Assembly (NCBI RefSeq): GCF_025725725.1
Contig: NZ_CP107020.1
Location: 310,001 to 374,000 of the forward strand
From: Brachybacterium huguangmaarense
GTDB taxonomy: Bacteria; Actinomycetota; Actinomycetes; Actinomycetales; Dermabacteraceae
Reading direction: 5' to 3'
Length of the DNA: 64,000 nt
Under the pieces are notes generated by a model. It did not search any database. It saw nothing but the letters and a program-made list of their open reading frames with translations, and was not told where the DNA came from. The translations under genes were made by a program, and so were the position numbers. Positions 48,622-55,952 of the stretch are shown piece after piece; positions within the stretch are counted from its first letter, which is position 1, and every line of letters begins with the position of its first letter.

Positions 48622-49110
48622 GTGACCACTCCCCCCGACGACCGTCGCGACCCCGTCTCCGCTCCCGGCACCGACCCGACCGCCACCGGCCCCGTCGCCT
48701 CGGGCCCCGTCGGCGGCGCCCAGCCCGAGCCCGTCGCGGAGCCCGCCGATCGACACGGCCGTCGCGGACGCGGCGAGCCGGACCGCGATGCCCAGCTCGC
48801 CGAGCAGCTCCAGGAGGAGCCGGCCAAGAACGGCTCCCGCACCGCCGGGATCTGGATCGCCCTGATCCTCGGCGCGATCGTGCTGATCGCCCTGCTGATC
48901 TTCGTCATCCAGAACAACACGCGCGCGACCTTCGAGTACTTCACCGCCTCGTTCGATCTGCCGCTCGGCGTCGCGATGCTGCTCGCGGCGATCGCGGGAG
49001 CGCTCGTGATGGCGCTCGTGGGCTCGGTCCGCATCATCCAGCTGTCCTTCCAGCTGCGTCGGATGCGCAAGAGCCAGAACGCGGTGCGGCACCTCGTCAA
49101 CGGACGGTGA
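48622..49110 (+). CDS. LapA-domain (DUF1049) membrane protein
   Basis: A 162-aa protein. The N-terminal 75 residues are a disordered Pro/Asp/Arg-rich tail. Two membrane helices (about 75-96 and 113-133) flank the loop VIQNNTRATFEYFTASFDLPLG, which is the LapA/DUF1049 signature (Q-N-x-x-x-x-x-F). A basic C-terminus with Arg/Lys clusters follows. LapA proteins in Gram-negatives work in lipopolysaccharide assembly; the actinobacterial role is unknown. The GTG at 48622 has AGGAGCC upstream. Confidence 0.85.
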   Translation: MTTPPDDRRDPVSAPGTDPTATGPVASGPVGGAQPEPVAEPADRHGRRGRGEPDRDAQLAEQLQEEPAKNGSRTAGIWIALILGAIVLIALLIFVIQNNTRATFEYFTASFDLPLGVAMLLAAIAGALVMALVGSVRIIQLSFQLRRMRKSQNAVRHLVNGR

Positions 49111-49215
49111 CGGGGGCGCGGGGCCCGGTGCACGGGGCCGAACGGGCCCAGCCTTGACCCCGGTTTCCCAGGCCGCGTCCAGGCAATTCCCACGCCGTGC
49201 GCCCAGACTGCTGTC

Positions 49216-49935
<720 letters not shown>

Positions 49936-49948
49936 TCCCGGCGCCCTC

Positions 49949-51568
49949 GTGCCCCGCCGCAGCCTGCGCCCCGACCGACCCGTGTCCCTGTGGACACGGG
50001 TCGTCGGCGTCATCTCGTTCGTGCTCGTCGCCGGCACCGTCGTCACTGGCGCGCTCTCGCTGTACCTCCTGCATCGCACGCTCCTGAGGTCGATCGACGA
50101 CGATCTCCACGATGCGACCGCCCAGATCGTGAGCGCCCAGCCCACGGCCCTCTCGCCCGAGGACGCCCCCGGCGACCACTCGATCGCCCCCGTGAACTTC
50201 GTGGTCGAGTACCGCGGCGCCGACGGCACGACGCTCGGCCGGGTCGAGCAGAACGACGGCCAGGACATGTCGCGCCTGACGTTCCCCTCCTGGAACCGTC
50301 AGCAGGTCATCGCGCAGGGCGGCCAGGCGTTCACGGAGCTCGACGCGAACCAGAACCGCTGGCGGGTCGTGGCGGTCCCGGACGACGACTCCGCCGGCAC
50401 CGTGTTCATCGCGCTGCCGCTGCAGAACGTCGACCAGACGATGTACAAGATGGCGCTGCTCATCGTCGTGGTGGGCACGGCGGTGGTGCTCGCCGGCACG
50501 ACCATCGGCGGCTGGACGGCCTATCGCGCTCTCGAGCCGCTCCGCGACGTCGAGGCGACGGCACGCGAGATCGTCGGCGGCGACCTGTCCCGGCGCGTCC
50601 CCGTGAGCGGCACGTCCCAGGAGGTGCACGATCTCGCTGTCTCCCTCAACGAGATGCTCGTGCGCATCGAGGACTCCTTCGAGGCGCAGTCGAGCTCGGA
50701 GGCGAAGGCCACGGCGTCGGAGGCGCGCATGCGGCGCTTCGTGGGCGACGCCTCCCACGAGCTGCGCACTCCGCTCGCGGCGATCCGCGGCTTCGGCGAG
50801 CTGTACCGGATGGGTGCGCTGCGGACCGACGAGGACGTGGCCCAGGCGATGCGGCGCATCGAGGACGAGGCGCGCCGGATGGGCTCGCTCGTGGAGAACC
50901 TGCTGCGGCTCGCGCGCCTGGACGACAACCCCGAGCCGGACCTGCGGCCGGTCGACATCTCCGACGCCATCTTCGACGCCGCGCAGGACCTGCGTGCCCT
51001 CGACCCGGACCGCCGGGTGATGGTGACGTCGCTGTCGGGGACGCCGCTGACCGTGCAGCCGCACGTGCCGATCGGGGTGCTCGCCGACGAGCCGTCGCTG
51101 CGCCAGGTCATCCTGAACCTGGTGGGCAACGCCAACCGCCACACCCCCAAGGGCTCCCCCGTCGAGATCGCGGCGGGCCTCTCCCGCGAGGGCACCGTGC
51201 TCCTCGAGGTGCGCGACCATGGCGAGGGCATCCCGCGCGAGCAGCGCGAGAAGGTGTTCGAGCGCTTCTACCGCACCGACGAGTCGCGCCAGCGCTCGGC
51301 CACCCAGGGCGGCGGCGCGGGGCTCGGCCTCTCGATCGCGGCGACGATCGTGGAGCAGCACAAGGGGCGCATCTCGATCCACCAGACACCCGGCGGCGGC
51401 GCGACGTTCCGCGTGGAGCTCGTGGCCGCCGAGATCGCTCCCGAGGACGTGGTGATGCCGGACCAGGCTCGCGCGCTCGGCGGGGGCGTCTCGCCGGACC
51501 GGCCGCGCGGGGCAGCCAGCCCGGAACGGCCCCGCGGCACGGGAAGCGCACGAGATCCGGAGCGCTGA
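49949..51568 (+). CDS. Sensor histidine kinase partner of the upstream regulator
   Basis: A 539-aa membrane kinase. TM1 is at about 17-41 and an extracytoplasmic sensor at about 42-165. TM2 is at about 168-190. A HAMP domain runs to about 245. The HisKA domain has FVGDASHELRTPLAAIRG (His270). The ATPase domain carries N-box LRQVILNLVGNANRHTP, G1 EVRDHGEGIP, FERFYRTDESR (F-box), and G2 GGGAGLGLSIAATIVEQH. A Pro/Arg/Gly-rich tail of about 50 residues (from 490) is not part of known domains. The GTG start lies 13 nt after the regulator stop. Confidence 0.94.
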   Translation: MPRRSLRPDRPVSLWTRVVGVISFVLVAGTVVTGALSLYLLHRTLLRSIDDDLHDATAQIVSAQPTALSPEDAPGDHSIAPVNFVVEYRGADGTTLGRVEQNDGQDMSRLTFPSWNRQQVIAQGGQAFTELDANQNRWRVVAVPDDDSAGTVFIALPLQNVDQTMYKMALLIVVVGTAVVLAGTTIGGWTAYRALEPLRDVEATAREIVGGDLSRRVPVSGTSQEVHDLAVSLNEMLVRIEDSFEAQSSSEAKATASEARMRRFVGDASHELRTPLAAIRGFGELYRMGALRTDEDVAQAMRRIEDEARRMGSLVENLLRLARLDDNPEPDLRPVDISDAIFDAAQDLRALDPDRRVMVTSLSGTPLTVQPHVPIGVLADEPSLRQVILNLVGNANRHTPKGSPVEIAAGLSREGTVLLEVRDHGEGIPREQREKVFERFYRTDESRQRSATQGGGAGLGLSIAATIVEQHKGRISIHQTPGGGATFRVELVAAEIAPEDVVMPDQARALGGGVSPDRPRGAASPERPRGTGSARDPER

Positions 51569-51610
51569 GTCTGCGGCACGTGTCGGGCGGGCGGGCACTT
51601 CGAGATCTGG

Positions 51611-51672
51611 GCACTCGGGCACTGAGGCACTGAGCCACTGAGGCACTGAGGCACTGAGGCACTGAGGCACTG
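51611..51672. repeat. 8-bp tandem array (GCACTGAG), left part
   Basis: Seven to eight copies of GCACTGAG with a few substitutions (first copy GCACTCGG, fourth CCACTGAG), ending mid-unit at the left end of the IS element. The right remainder is at 52920-52957. It lies just after the histidine kinase gene. Confidence 0.95.
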
Positions 51673-51685
51673 TGGGCCGCCCCCT

Positions 51686-52501
51686 TCATTCGGTCCGGTC
51701 GCTCTGTGAGTCGTCGGTTTCGATTTGATGGGTGCACTGCCGAGCGTACTCGGCCGGGGGTAGGTAGCCGAGCGATGAGTGCCGACGCTGATGGTTGTAC
51801 TCGGTCTTCCAGTCGCCGATCACGACCTGGGCGTGCAGCAGTGAGTAGAAGCTGTTGATGTTGAGGCACTCGTCGCGGAGGCGGCTGTTGAACGATTCGA
51901 CGTATCCGTTGTGCCAGGGCGAGCCGGGCGGAATGTAGAACAGGCCGGTGCGGGTACCCGCCCAGTCGGCCATCGCGTCGCTGATGAACTCGGGCCCGTT
52001 GTCGCTGCGGAGCACACCCGGTGCACCGCGGACGGCGACGAGCTCTTCGAGGTGGGCGGTGAGCCGGTCGGCGGTGATCGACCGCTCCACGAGCCCGCCG
52101 ATGCATTCGCGGGTGTGCTCGTCGACGATGGAGCAGATCTTGATCGGGCAGCCCCGCTCGTCGGCGTCGAACTGGAAGTCCACCGCCCATACGAGGTTCG
52201 GTGCGACTGCCGCTGGGGCGTCGACGGTCGAGGATCCGACACGCTTGCGGCGTCGCCGCTGCGGGACGCGGAGGCCTTCGGCTCGCCAGAGGCGTTGGAT
52301 CTTCTTGTGGTTGACCGCCCAGCCCTCACCCCGGGCGTCGTGATACGCCCGCCGGTACCCGTAGCGGGGATGCTTCTTCGCCCACGCGCGCAGCCAGTCT
52401 CGCAACGCGCGATCAGGGTCGGCGACCGTGTCGCCCTTGAGCGGGCGACGGTACGCGGACCTGCTCAGCCCGGCCAGACGGCACGCCTTCCGCTCGCTCA
52501 C
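51686..52501 (-). CDS. IS3-family transposase OrfB (DDE integrase domain)
   Basis: A 271-aa catalytic protein. It has a helical HTH_21-like region (VSERKACRLAGLSRSAYRR, then HPRYGYRRAYH), and the rve integrase core with DDE residues in VWAVDFQFD, LRSDNGPEFI and NGYVESFNSRLRDEC. The GTG at 52501 can start it, but the frame is open further up to RLLGPGRRRAAVSHLIRTLQ. This is the usual OrfB beginning, reached by a -1 shift from OrfA near its end. An OrfAB fusion of about 380 residues is therefore the likely active transposase. It looks full-length. Confidence 0.95.
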   Translation of the reverse strand: MSERKACRLAGLSRSAYRRPLKGDTVADPDRALRDWLRAWAKKHPRYGYRRAYHDARGEGWAVNHKKIQRLWRAEGLRVPQRRRRKRVGSSTVDAPAAVAPNLVWAVDFQFDADERGCPIKICSIVDEHTRECIGGLVERSITADRLTAHLEELVAVRGAPGVLRSDNGPEFISDAMADWAGTRTGLFYIPPGSPWHNGYVESFNSRLRDECLNINSFYSLLHAQVVIGDWKTEYNHQRRHSSLGYLPPAEYARQCTHQIETDDSQSDRTE

Positions 52502-52551
52502 CTGCAGTGTCCTGATCAGGTGCGAGACGGCGGCGCGGCGCCTGCCCGGGC

Positions 52552-52836
52552 CTAGAAGTCTCCCTCGGCCAGCTCCTTGAGCGCAGCCTTCTCCATCTCC
52601 GCTTCGGCCAGCAACCGCTTGAGCGTGGCGTTCTGCTTCTCCAGCTCCCTGAGGCGCTTCGCGTCGTCGGCCTTCAGTCCGCCGTACTGGTTACGCCACC
52701 GGTAATACGTCTGCTCGGATATCCCAAGCTCCCGACACACCGCGGCGATGTCGCTGCCGTCGGCGAGCATCCTGTCGGCCTGCCCGAGCTTGCGGACGAC
52801 CTGCTCCGGGGTGTGACGCTTCCTGCTGTTCGACAT
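52552..52836 (-). CDS. IS3-family transposase OrfA (HTH and leucine-zipper protein)
   Basis: A 94-aa protein. The N-terminal HTH_Tnp region is KRHTPEQVVRKLGQADRM to ELGISEQTYYRWRNQYGG; the coiled-coil region is LRELEKQNATLKRLLAEAE. The ATG at 52836 (MSNSRKRHT) fits the family; the frame is open 19 codons further. It binds the terminal repeats. It ends in ELAEGDF and the OrfB frame continues past its TAG in the -1 frame. Confidence 0.93.
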   Translation of the reverse strand: MSNSRKRHTPEQVVRKLGQADRMLADGSDIAAVCRELGISEQTYYRWRNQYGGLKADDAKRLRELEKQNATLKRLLAEAEMEKAALKELAEGDF

Positions 52837-52919
52837 GATCTGACCAGTCTCCCTGCCCGCAACCACGGGCGACAGGACGACTCCCAGAACCACCGGACCT
52901 AAAAAACGGGGTCAGCCCA

Positions 52920-52957
52920 ACTGAGGCACTGAGGCACTGAGGCACTGAGGCACTGAG
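52920..52957. repeat. 8-bp tandem array (GCACTGAG), right part
   Basis: It begins with ACTGAG (duplicated target ACTG plus AG) followed by four full GCACTGAG units. It continues the array at 51611-51672 after removal of the IS and one copy of the 4-bp duplication. Confidence 0.95.
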
Positions 52958-53133
52958 GCAGGGTCACATTCGCGTCGTCCTCGTGCGCTGGGAGCACCAT
53001 GTCGCGGCCGGCACCCCGCATCGAGGGGCACGTCCACGTCGACATGCGCAGGTCAAAGGGCGCTCACGATTGCACGCACGGCCGTAGGGGCACATGCGCG
53101 TCTGACCCCCGCCTCCAGAGGCACGTTCACGTC

Positions 53134-53501
53134 GCACCGCACATCGAGAGCCACGTTGACGTCGCAACTCCGCATCCACGTGCACGGTGACGTCGCAACT
53201 CCGCATCCACGTGCACGGTGACGTCGGAACTCCGCATCCACATGCACGTTCACGTCGGAATGCACATCGAGAGTCACGTTCACGTCGCAACTCCACATCC
53301 ACGTGCACGTTCACGTCGGAACTCCGCGTCCAGATGCACGTTCACGTCAGAACTCCGCGTCCAGATGCACGTTCACGTCGGAACGCACATCGAGAGTTAC
53401 GTTCACGTCGCAACTCCGCATCCACGTGCACGTTGACGTCGGAACTCCGCGTCCAGATGCACGTTCACGTCGGTATTCACCGTGAGAGCGACGAAAACGT
53501 G
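53134..53501. repeat. Minisatellite of 30- and 31-bp units in a B-A-A-A higher-order pattern
   Basis: Verified boundaries. B1 is 53134-53163. A1-A3 are 53164-53256. B2 is 53257-53286. A4-A6 are 53287-53379. B3 is 53380-53409. A7-A8 are 53410-53471, and a degenerate B4 is 53472-53501. A units are 31 bp (core CTCCGCATCCACGTGCACG) and B units 30 bp (core CACATCGAGAG). Both end in the box CACGTTCACGTC or a close variant. Diverged copies extend left to about 53010. The B-A-A-A period is 123 bp (41 codons). All frames lack stops over much of it, but I see no start signal or family. Confidence 0.95.
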
Positions 53502-53645
53502 CCCCTCGATGCCGGAGCGCACCCGATGCGGCGGGTGTGAGAGAGACGGCGCAGACGCAGCAGCTGGGCACGACATGAGTCGTGCGACCTCATCCGGATG
53601 GGCCCACCGCTCGGGTGCACAGGGACGTGCAGTACGTGCACTCCC

Positions 53646-53934
53646 CATCCACGTCTGCATGTGTGCCGCCACGCGTTGCTCATGGCGACCCGAACGCAGA
53701 AATCGATCGGGCTCCCCCATCCACGTCTGCATTTGTGTCGCCATGCGCTGGTCATGACGACCCGACCGCAGAAATCGATCGGGCTCCCCCGTCCACGTCT
53801 GCATTTGTGTCGCCATGTGCTGGTCGTGACGGCCGCAACGCAGAACTCGATCAGCTCACACGCATCCACATCTGCATGTGTGCCGCCACGCGCTGGTCAT
53901 GGCGACACAAACGCAGAACTCGATCGCGAAGGAC
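53646..53934. repeat. Four tandem 72-bp repeats
   Basis: Units start at 53646, 53718, 53790 and 53863 (the third is 73 bp). Each opens with CATCCACGTCTGCAT or a variant and contains CGCAGAAATCGATCGGG or a variant. Except for the extra base in the third copy, the period is a multiple of 3. The plus strand would give a 24-residue PRLHLCRHALVM-type repeat and the minus strand an MATQMQTWMGEPDRFLRSG-type repeat. No ribosome site or known domain. Some conservation at the DNA level extends over the whole unit. Confidence 0.93.
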
Positions 53935-54026
53935 ATCCCGCCTGCCAGGGCGCCTCAGCACGGCGACCACATGCTCCACCGGCCCCCGCCTGCCCCGTCA
54001 GCCCCCACCAGCCCCCGCCCACCCTG

Positions 54027-54584
54027 TCACTCCCCGGACCCGTCGGCGACGTCGAGGACCTGGCCGATCCAGGCGCCGCGCCCGGCCGCGTGCGAGAGCC
54101 GATCGGCGTGCTCCACGAACGCGGCGGCGGCGCGACGCCCGGCCGCGTCGTGGGCCTCGACTCGCGGGGGTCGCGCGGGGTCGTCGCGACTGACCCGGAA
54201 CGCGCCCGCGCGCTCGGGCAGCGGATCGACGTGCCCGAGGGGCCCGGTGATAAGGTCGAGCGGCGTGCGGCCGAGCCCCAGCTCCCGCGCGGCGTCCTCG
54301 GCGCGCGCCCGTCGTGCGTCGGGGCGCCGTGCCGCGGGGATGCGCAGCCCGCTCGCCAGGAGGATCCGCGTGAGCTCCCCATTGCCGACGAAGACCGTGC
54401 CGGCGGCGGCGAGCGCCCTCCGCGCCCCCGCCTCCCAGTCGTAGTGGTCGAGGTCGAAGGAGCGGCCGGGCAGACCTGCCCGACGAGCCAGGGCGTGCAG
54501 CTCCTCGAGCGAGGTGTCGGAGATCAGATGCCCCCAGGTCATGCCGTAGCGCGCCCAGCGGGGCGTGTCGGCGTAGACGGTCAT
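54027..54584 (-). CDS. DUF4031 protein
   Basis: A 185-aa soluble protein. It begins MTVYADTPRWARYGMTWGHL, then DTSLEELHALARRAGLP, SFDLDHYDW and VFVGNGELTRILLASGLR. This is the pattern of the DUF4031 family, with conserved Tyr/Asp/Trp/His residues in the first 50 positions. The second half is Arg/Ala/Asp-rich and variable. The ATG overlaps the RNase HI gene stop (ATGA), so they are translationally coupled. Function unknown; DUF4031 proteins are small and possibly nucleotide- or metal-binding, which is only an impression. Confidence 0.85.
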   Translation of the reverse strand: MTVYADTPRWARYGMTWGHLISDTSLEELHALARRAGLPGRSFDLDHYDWEAGARRALAAAGTVFVGNGELTRILLASGLRIPAARRPDARRARAEDAARELGLGRTPLDLITGPLGHVDPLPERAGAFRVSRDDPARPPRVEAHDAAGRRAAAAFVEHADRLSHAAGRGAWIGQVLDVADGSGE

Positions 54585-55696
54585 GCGACCTCGGCGGGCG
54601 TGCCCTGGTGGTGGCGCAGGAGCCACTGCCCGCCGTCGCGCACCCACACCGACGTGCGGTGCACCGTGCCGCGGCCGCTGCCGCGGGTCGTGAAGCGCAG
54701 CAGGACGACATCGGGCGCGAGCTCATCGGCGACGAAGTCGCTCGCCTCGACGTCATGACCCACGGGCGCGAGATGCGCGAGGATCTCGTCGCGGTCGTAC
54801 GTGCGCCCCGATGCGCCGATCTCGGTGAACGCGGGATGCAGGAGCAGCGCCGCCGACGGCGGATCGGAGCGGACCGCGTCGGTCAGGAGCGCCTGCTCGC
54901 GTGCGACGACCTGCTCGAACGGCGCCTCGGCGGGATCGGCCGGTGCGGAGGCGGCCTGCTCGACCGGATCCAGCTCGTCGAAGAGGGAGAACAGGTCGGC
55001 CCCCGGGGCAGGGGCGCCCCTGTCGGTCCCCGAGGCAGGGGCGCCCCGATCGGCCGCCGACGCACGCGCGCCGCGGCCGCGCACCCGCTCTGCACCCGAC
55101 GTGCCCGAGGCGCCCGGGGTGCGCGCCGTCGTCGGCGCACCCGCGCGCTCCTCGGCGTCCGTCGTCGGCCCACCCGTGCGCTCCTCGGCGTCCACCGAGC
55201 TCGGTGCCGGCCGGCTCTCGACGGCGCCTCCGCCGCGGTAGCCGGGGCCCACCTGCGGATCCTGGTGCCGGGAGAAGGCGGTCGCCGCCGCGTTGGCGCG
55301 CTTGTCCGCGGCCTCGTTCATCGCATGGCCGGCATGCCCCTTGACCCACTCGAACTCGACGCTGCGCCCGACCAGGGCGGCGTCGATCGCCTGCAGCAGG
55401 TCCACGTTGAGCACGGGCTTGCCGTCCTTCTTGCGCCAGCCCTTGCGTTTCCAGCCCGGCATCCACTTCGTCACCGAGTTGATCACGTACTGCGAGTCGC
55501 ACAGGACGTGCAGGTGCTCGTCGGCGTCGACGGCGGTGGCCTCGAGCAGGTCGAGCACGGCCTTGAGCTCGCCCATGTTGTTGGTCCCGTGGGGCCAGCC
55601 GCCCGCGCGCCAGGTCGAGTCGTCGATGTACCAGGCCCAGCCGGCGGGACCGGGGTTGCCAAGGGCCGAGCCGTCGGCGGCCGCGATGATCGTCAT
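54581..55696 (-). CDS. RNase HI fused to an NTF2-like (DUF4440) domain
   Basis: A 371-aa protein. The N-terminal RNase HI (about 1-145) has AADGSALGNPGPAGWAW (Asp), GTNNMGELKAVLDLLEA (Glu), VLCDSQYVINSVTKWMPGWK (Asp) and WVKGHAGHAMNEAADKRANA (His/Asp), so the active site is complete and it should cut RNA in RNA-DNA hybrids. A roughly 100-residue Ala/Gly/Arg/Thr-rich linker with repeats (DAEERTGGPTT, then DRGAPASGT) follows. The C-terminal domain (about 250-371) is NTF2-like (SnoaL/DUF4440), with VVAREQALLTDAV and TFTRG/WLLRHHQGTP-type strands. ATG 55696 is preferred over an upstream start at 55726. Confidence 0.9.
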   Translation of the reverse strand: MTIIAAADGSALGNPGPAGWAWYIDDSTWRAGGWPHGTNNMGELKAVLDLLEATAVDADEHLHVLCDSQYVINSVTKWMPGWKRKGWRKKDGKPVLNVDLLQAIDAALVGRSVEFEWVKGHAGHAMNEAADKRANAAATAFSRHQDPQVGPGYRGGGAVESRPAPSSVDAEERTGGPTTDAEERAGAPTTARTPGASGTSGAERVRGRGARASAADRGAPASGTDRGAPAPGADLFSLFDELDPVEQAASAPADPAEAPFEQVVAREQALLTDAVRSDPPSAALLLHPAFTEIGASGRTYDRDEILAHLAPVGHDVEASDFVADELAPDVVLLRFTTRGSGRGTVHRTSVWVRDGGQWLLRHHQGTPAEVA

Positions 55697-55952
55697 GCCC
55701 GCAATCGTTCCACAGGGTCCTGACACGGCCTCCCGAGCGGCGGCCCGGCGCGACCCCGTTCGCGCCGCGCGAACGGGGCGGTCGCCCGCATGCAGGGCCC
55801 TCGGTCCTGGCCCGGCGCACGAGGACGCGTAGCATCGAGCACGATCTCATCCCGGCCCTCGGCGCCCCGGCGCCGACCTCCCACCCCGCTGGCGAGCGAG
55901 ACCCGGCCAGCTCCGGGCCCGTTCGCGCGGCCGGCCCCGAACAGGAGCACCC

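Larger units (their letters stand above)
51673..52919 (-). mobile_element. IS3-family insertion sequence (IS407-like), 1247 bp
   Basis: Ends begin TGGGC on both sides. The roughly 27-nt inverted repeats are imperfect: TGGGC..G.CCCC at the tips and GGTCCGG at the inner end match. A 4-bp target duplication ACTG flanks it (51669-51672 and 52920-52923), fitting the IS407 group. It holds two overlapping-frame genes, OrfA and OrfB, both on the minus strand and intact. Insertion was into an 8-bp tandem array, so no gene was broken. Confidence 0.95.

Noticed and set aside
53187..53540. Protein-coding ORF with HVHV/SRRN repeats across the 31-bp array
   Set aside because: All frames are open because the repeat lacks stops; unit length 31 shifts the frame each copy and no start signal is present. 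Kept only as a repeat.
53010..53934. CRISPR array
   Set aside because: Units are joined without unique spacers, all parts of the units are similar, and there are two unit types with different lengths. No cas genes lie nearby.
53598..54758. 386-codon plus-strand ORF running from the 72-bp array over the DUF4031 gene
   Set aside because: Most of it is antisense to DUF4031 and the RNase HI fusion, which are supported by family motifs and an ATGA overlap.
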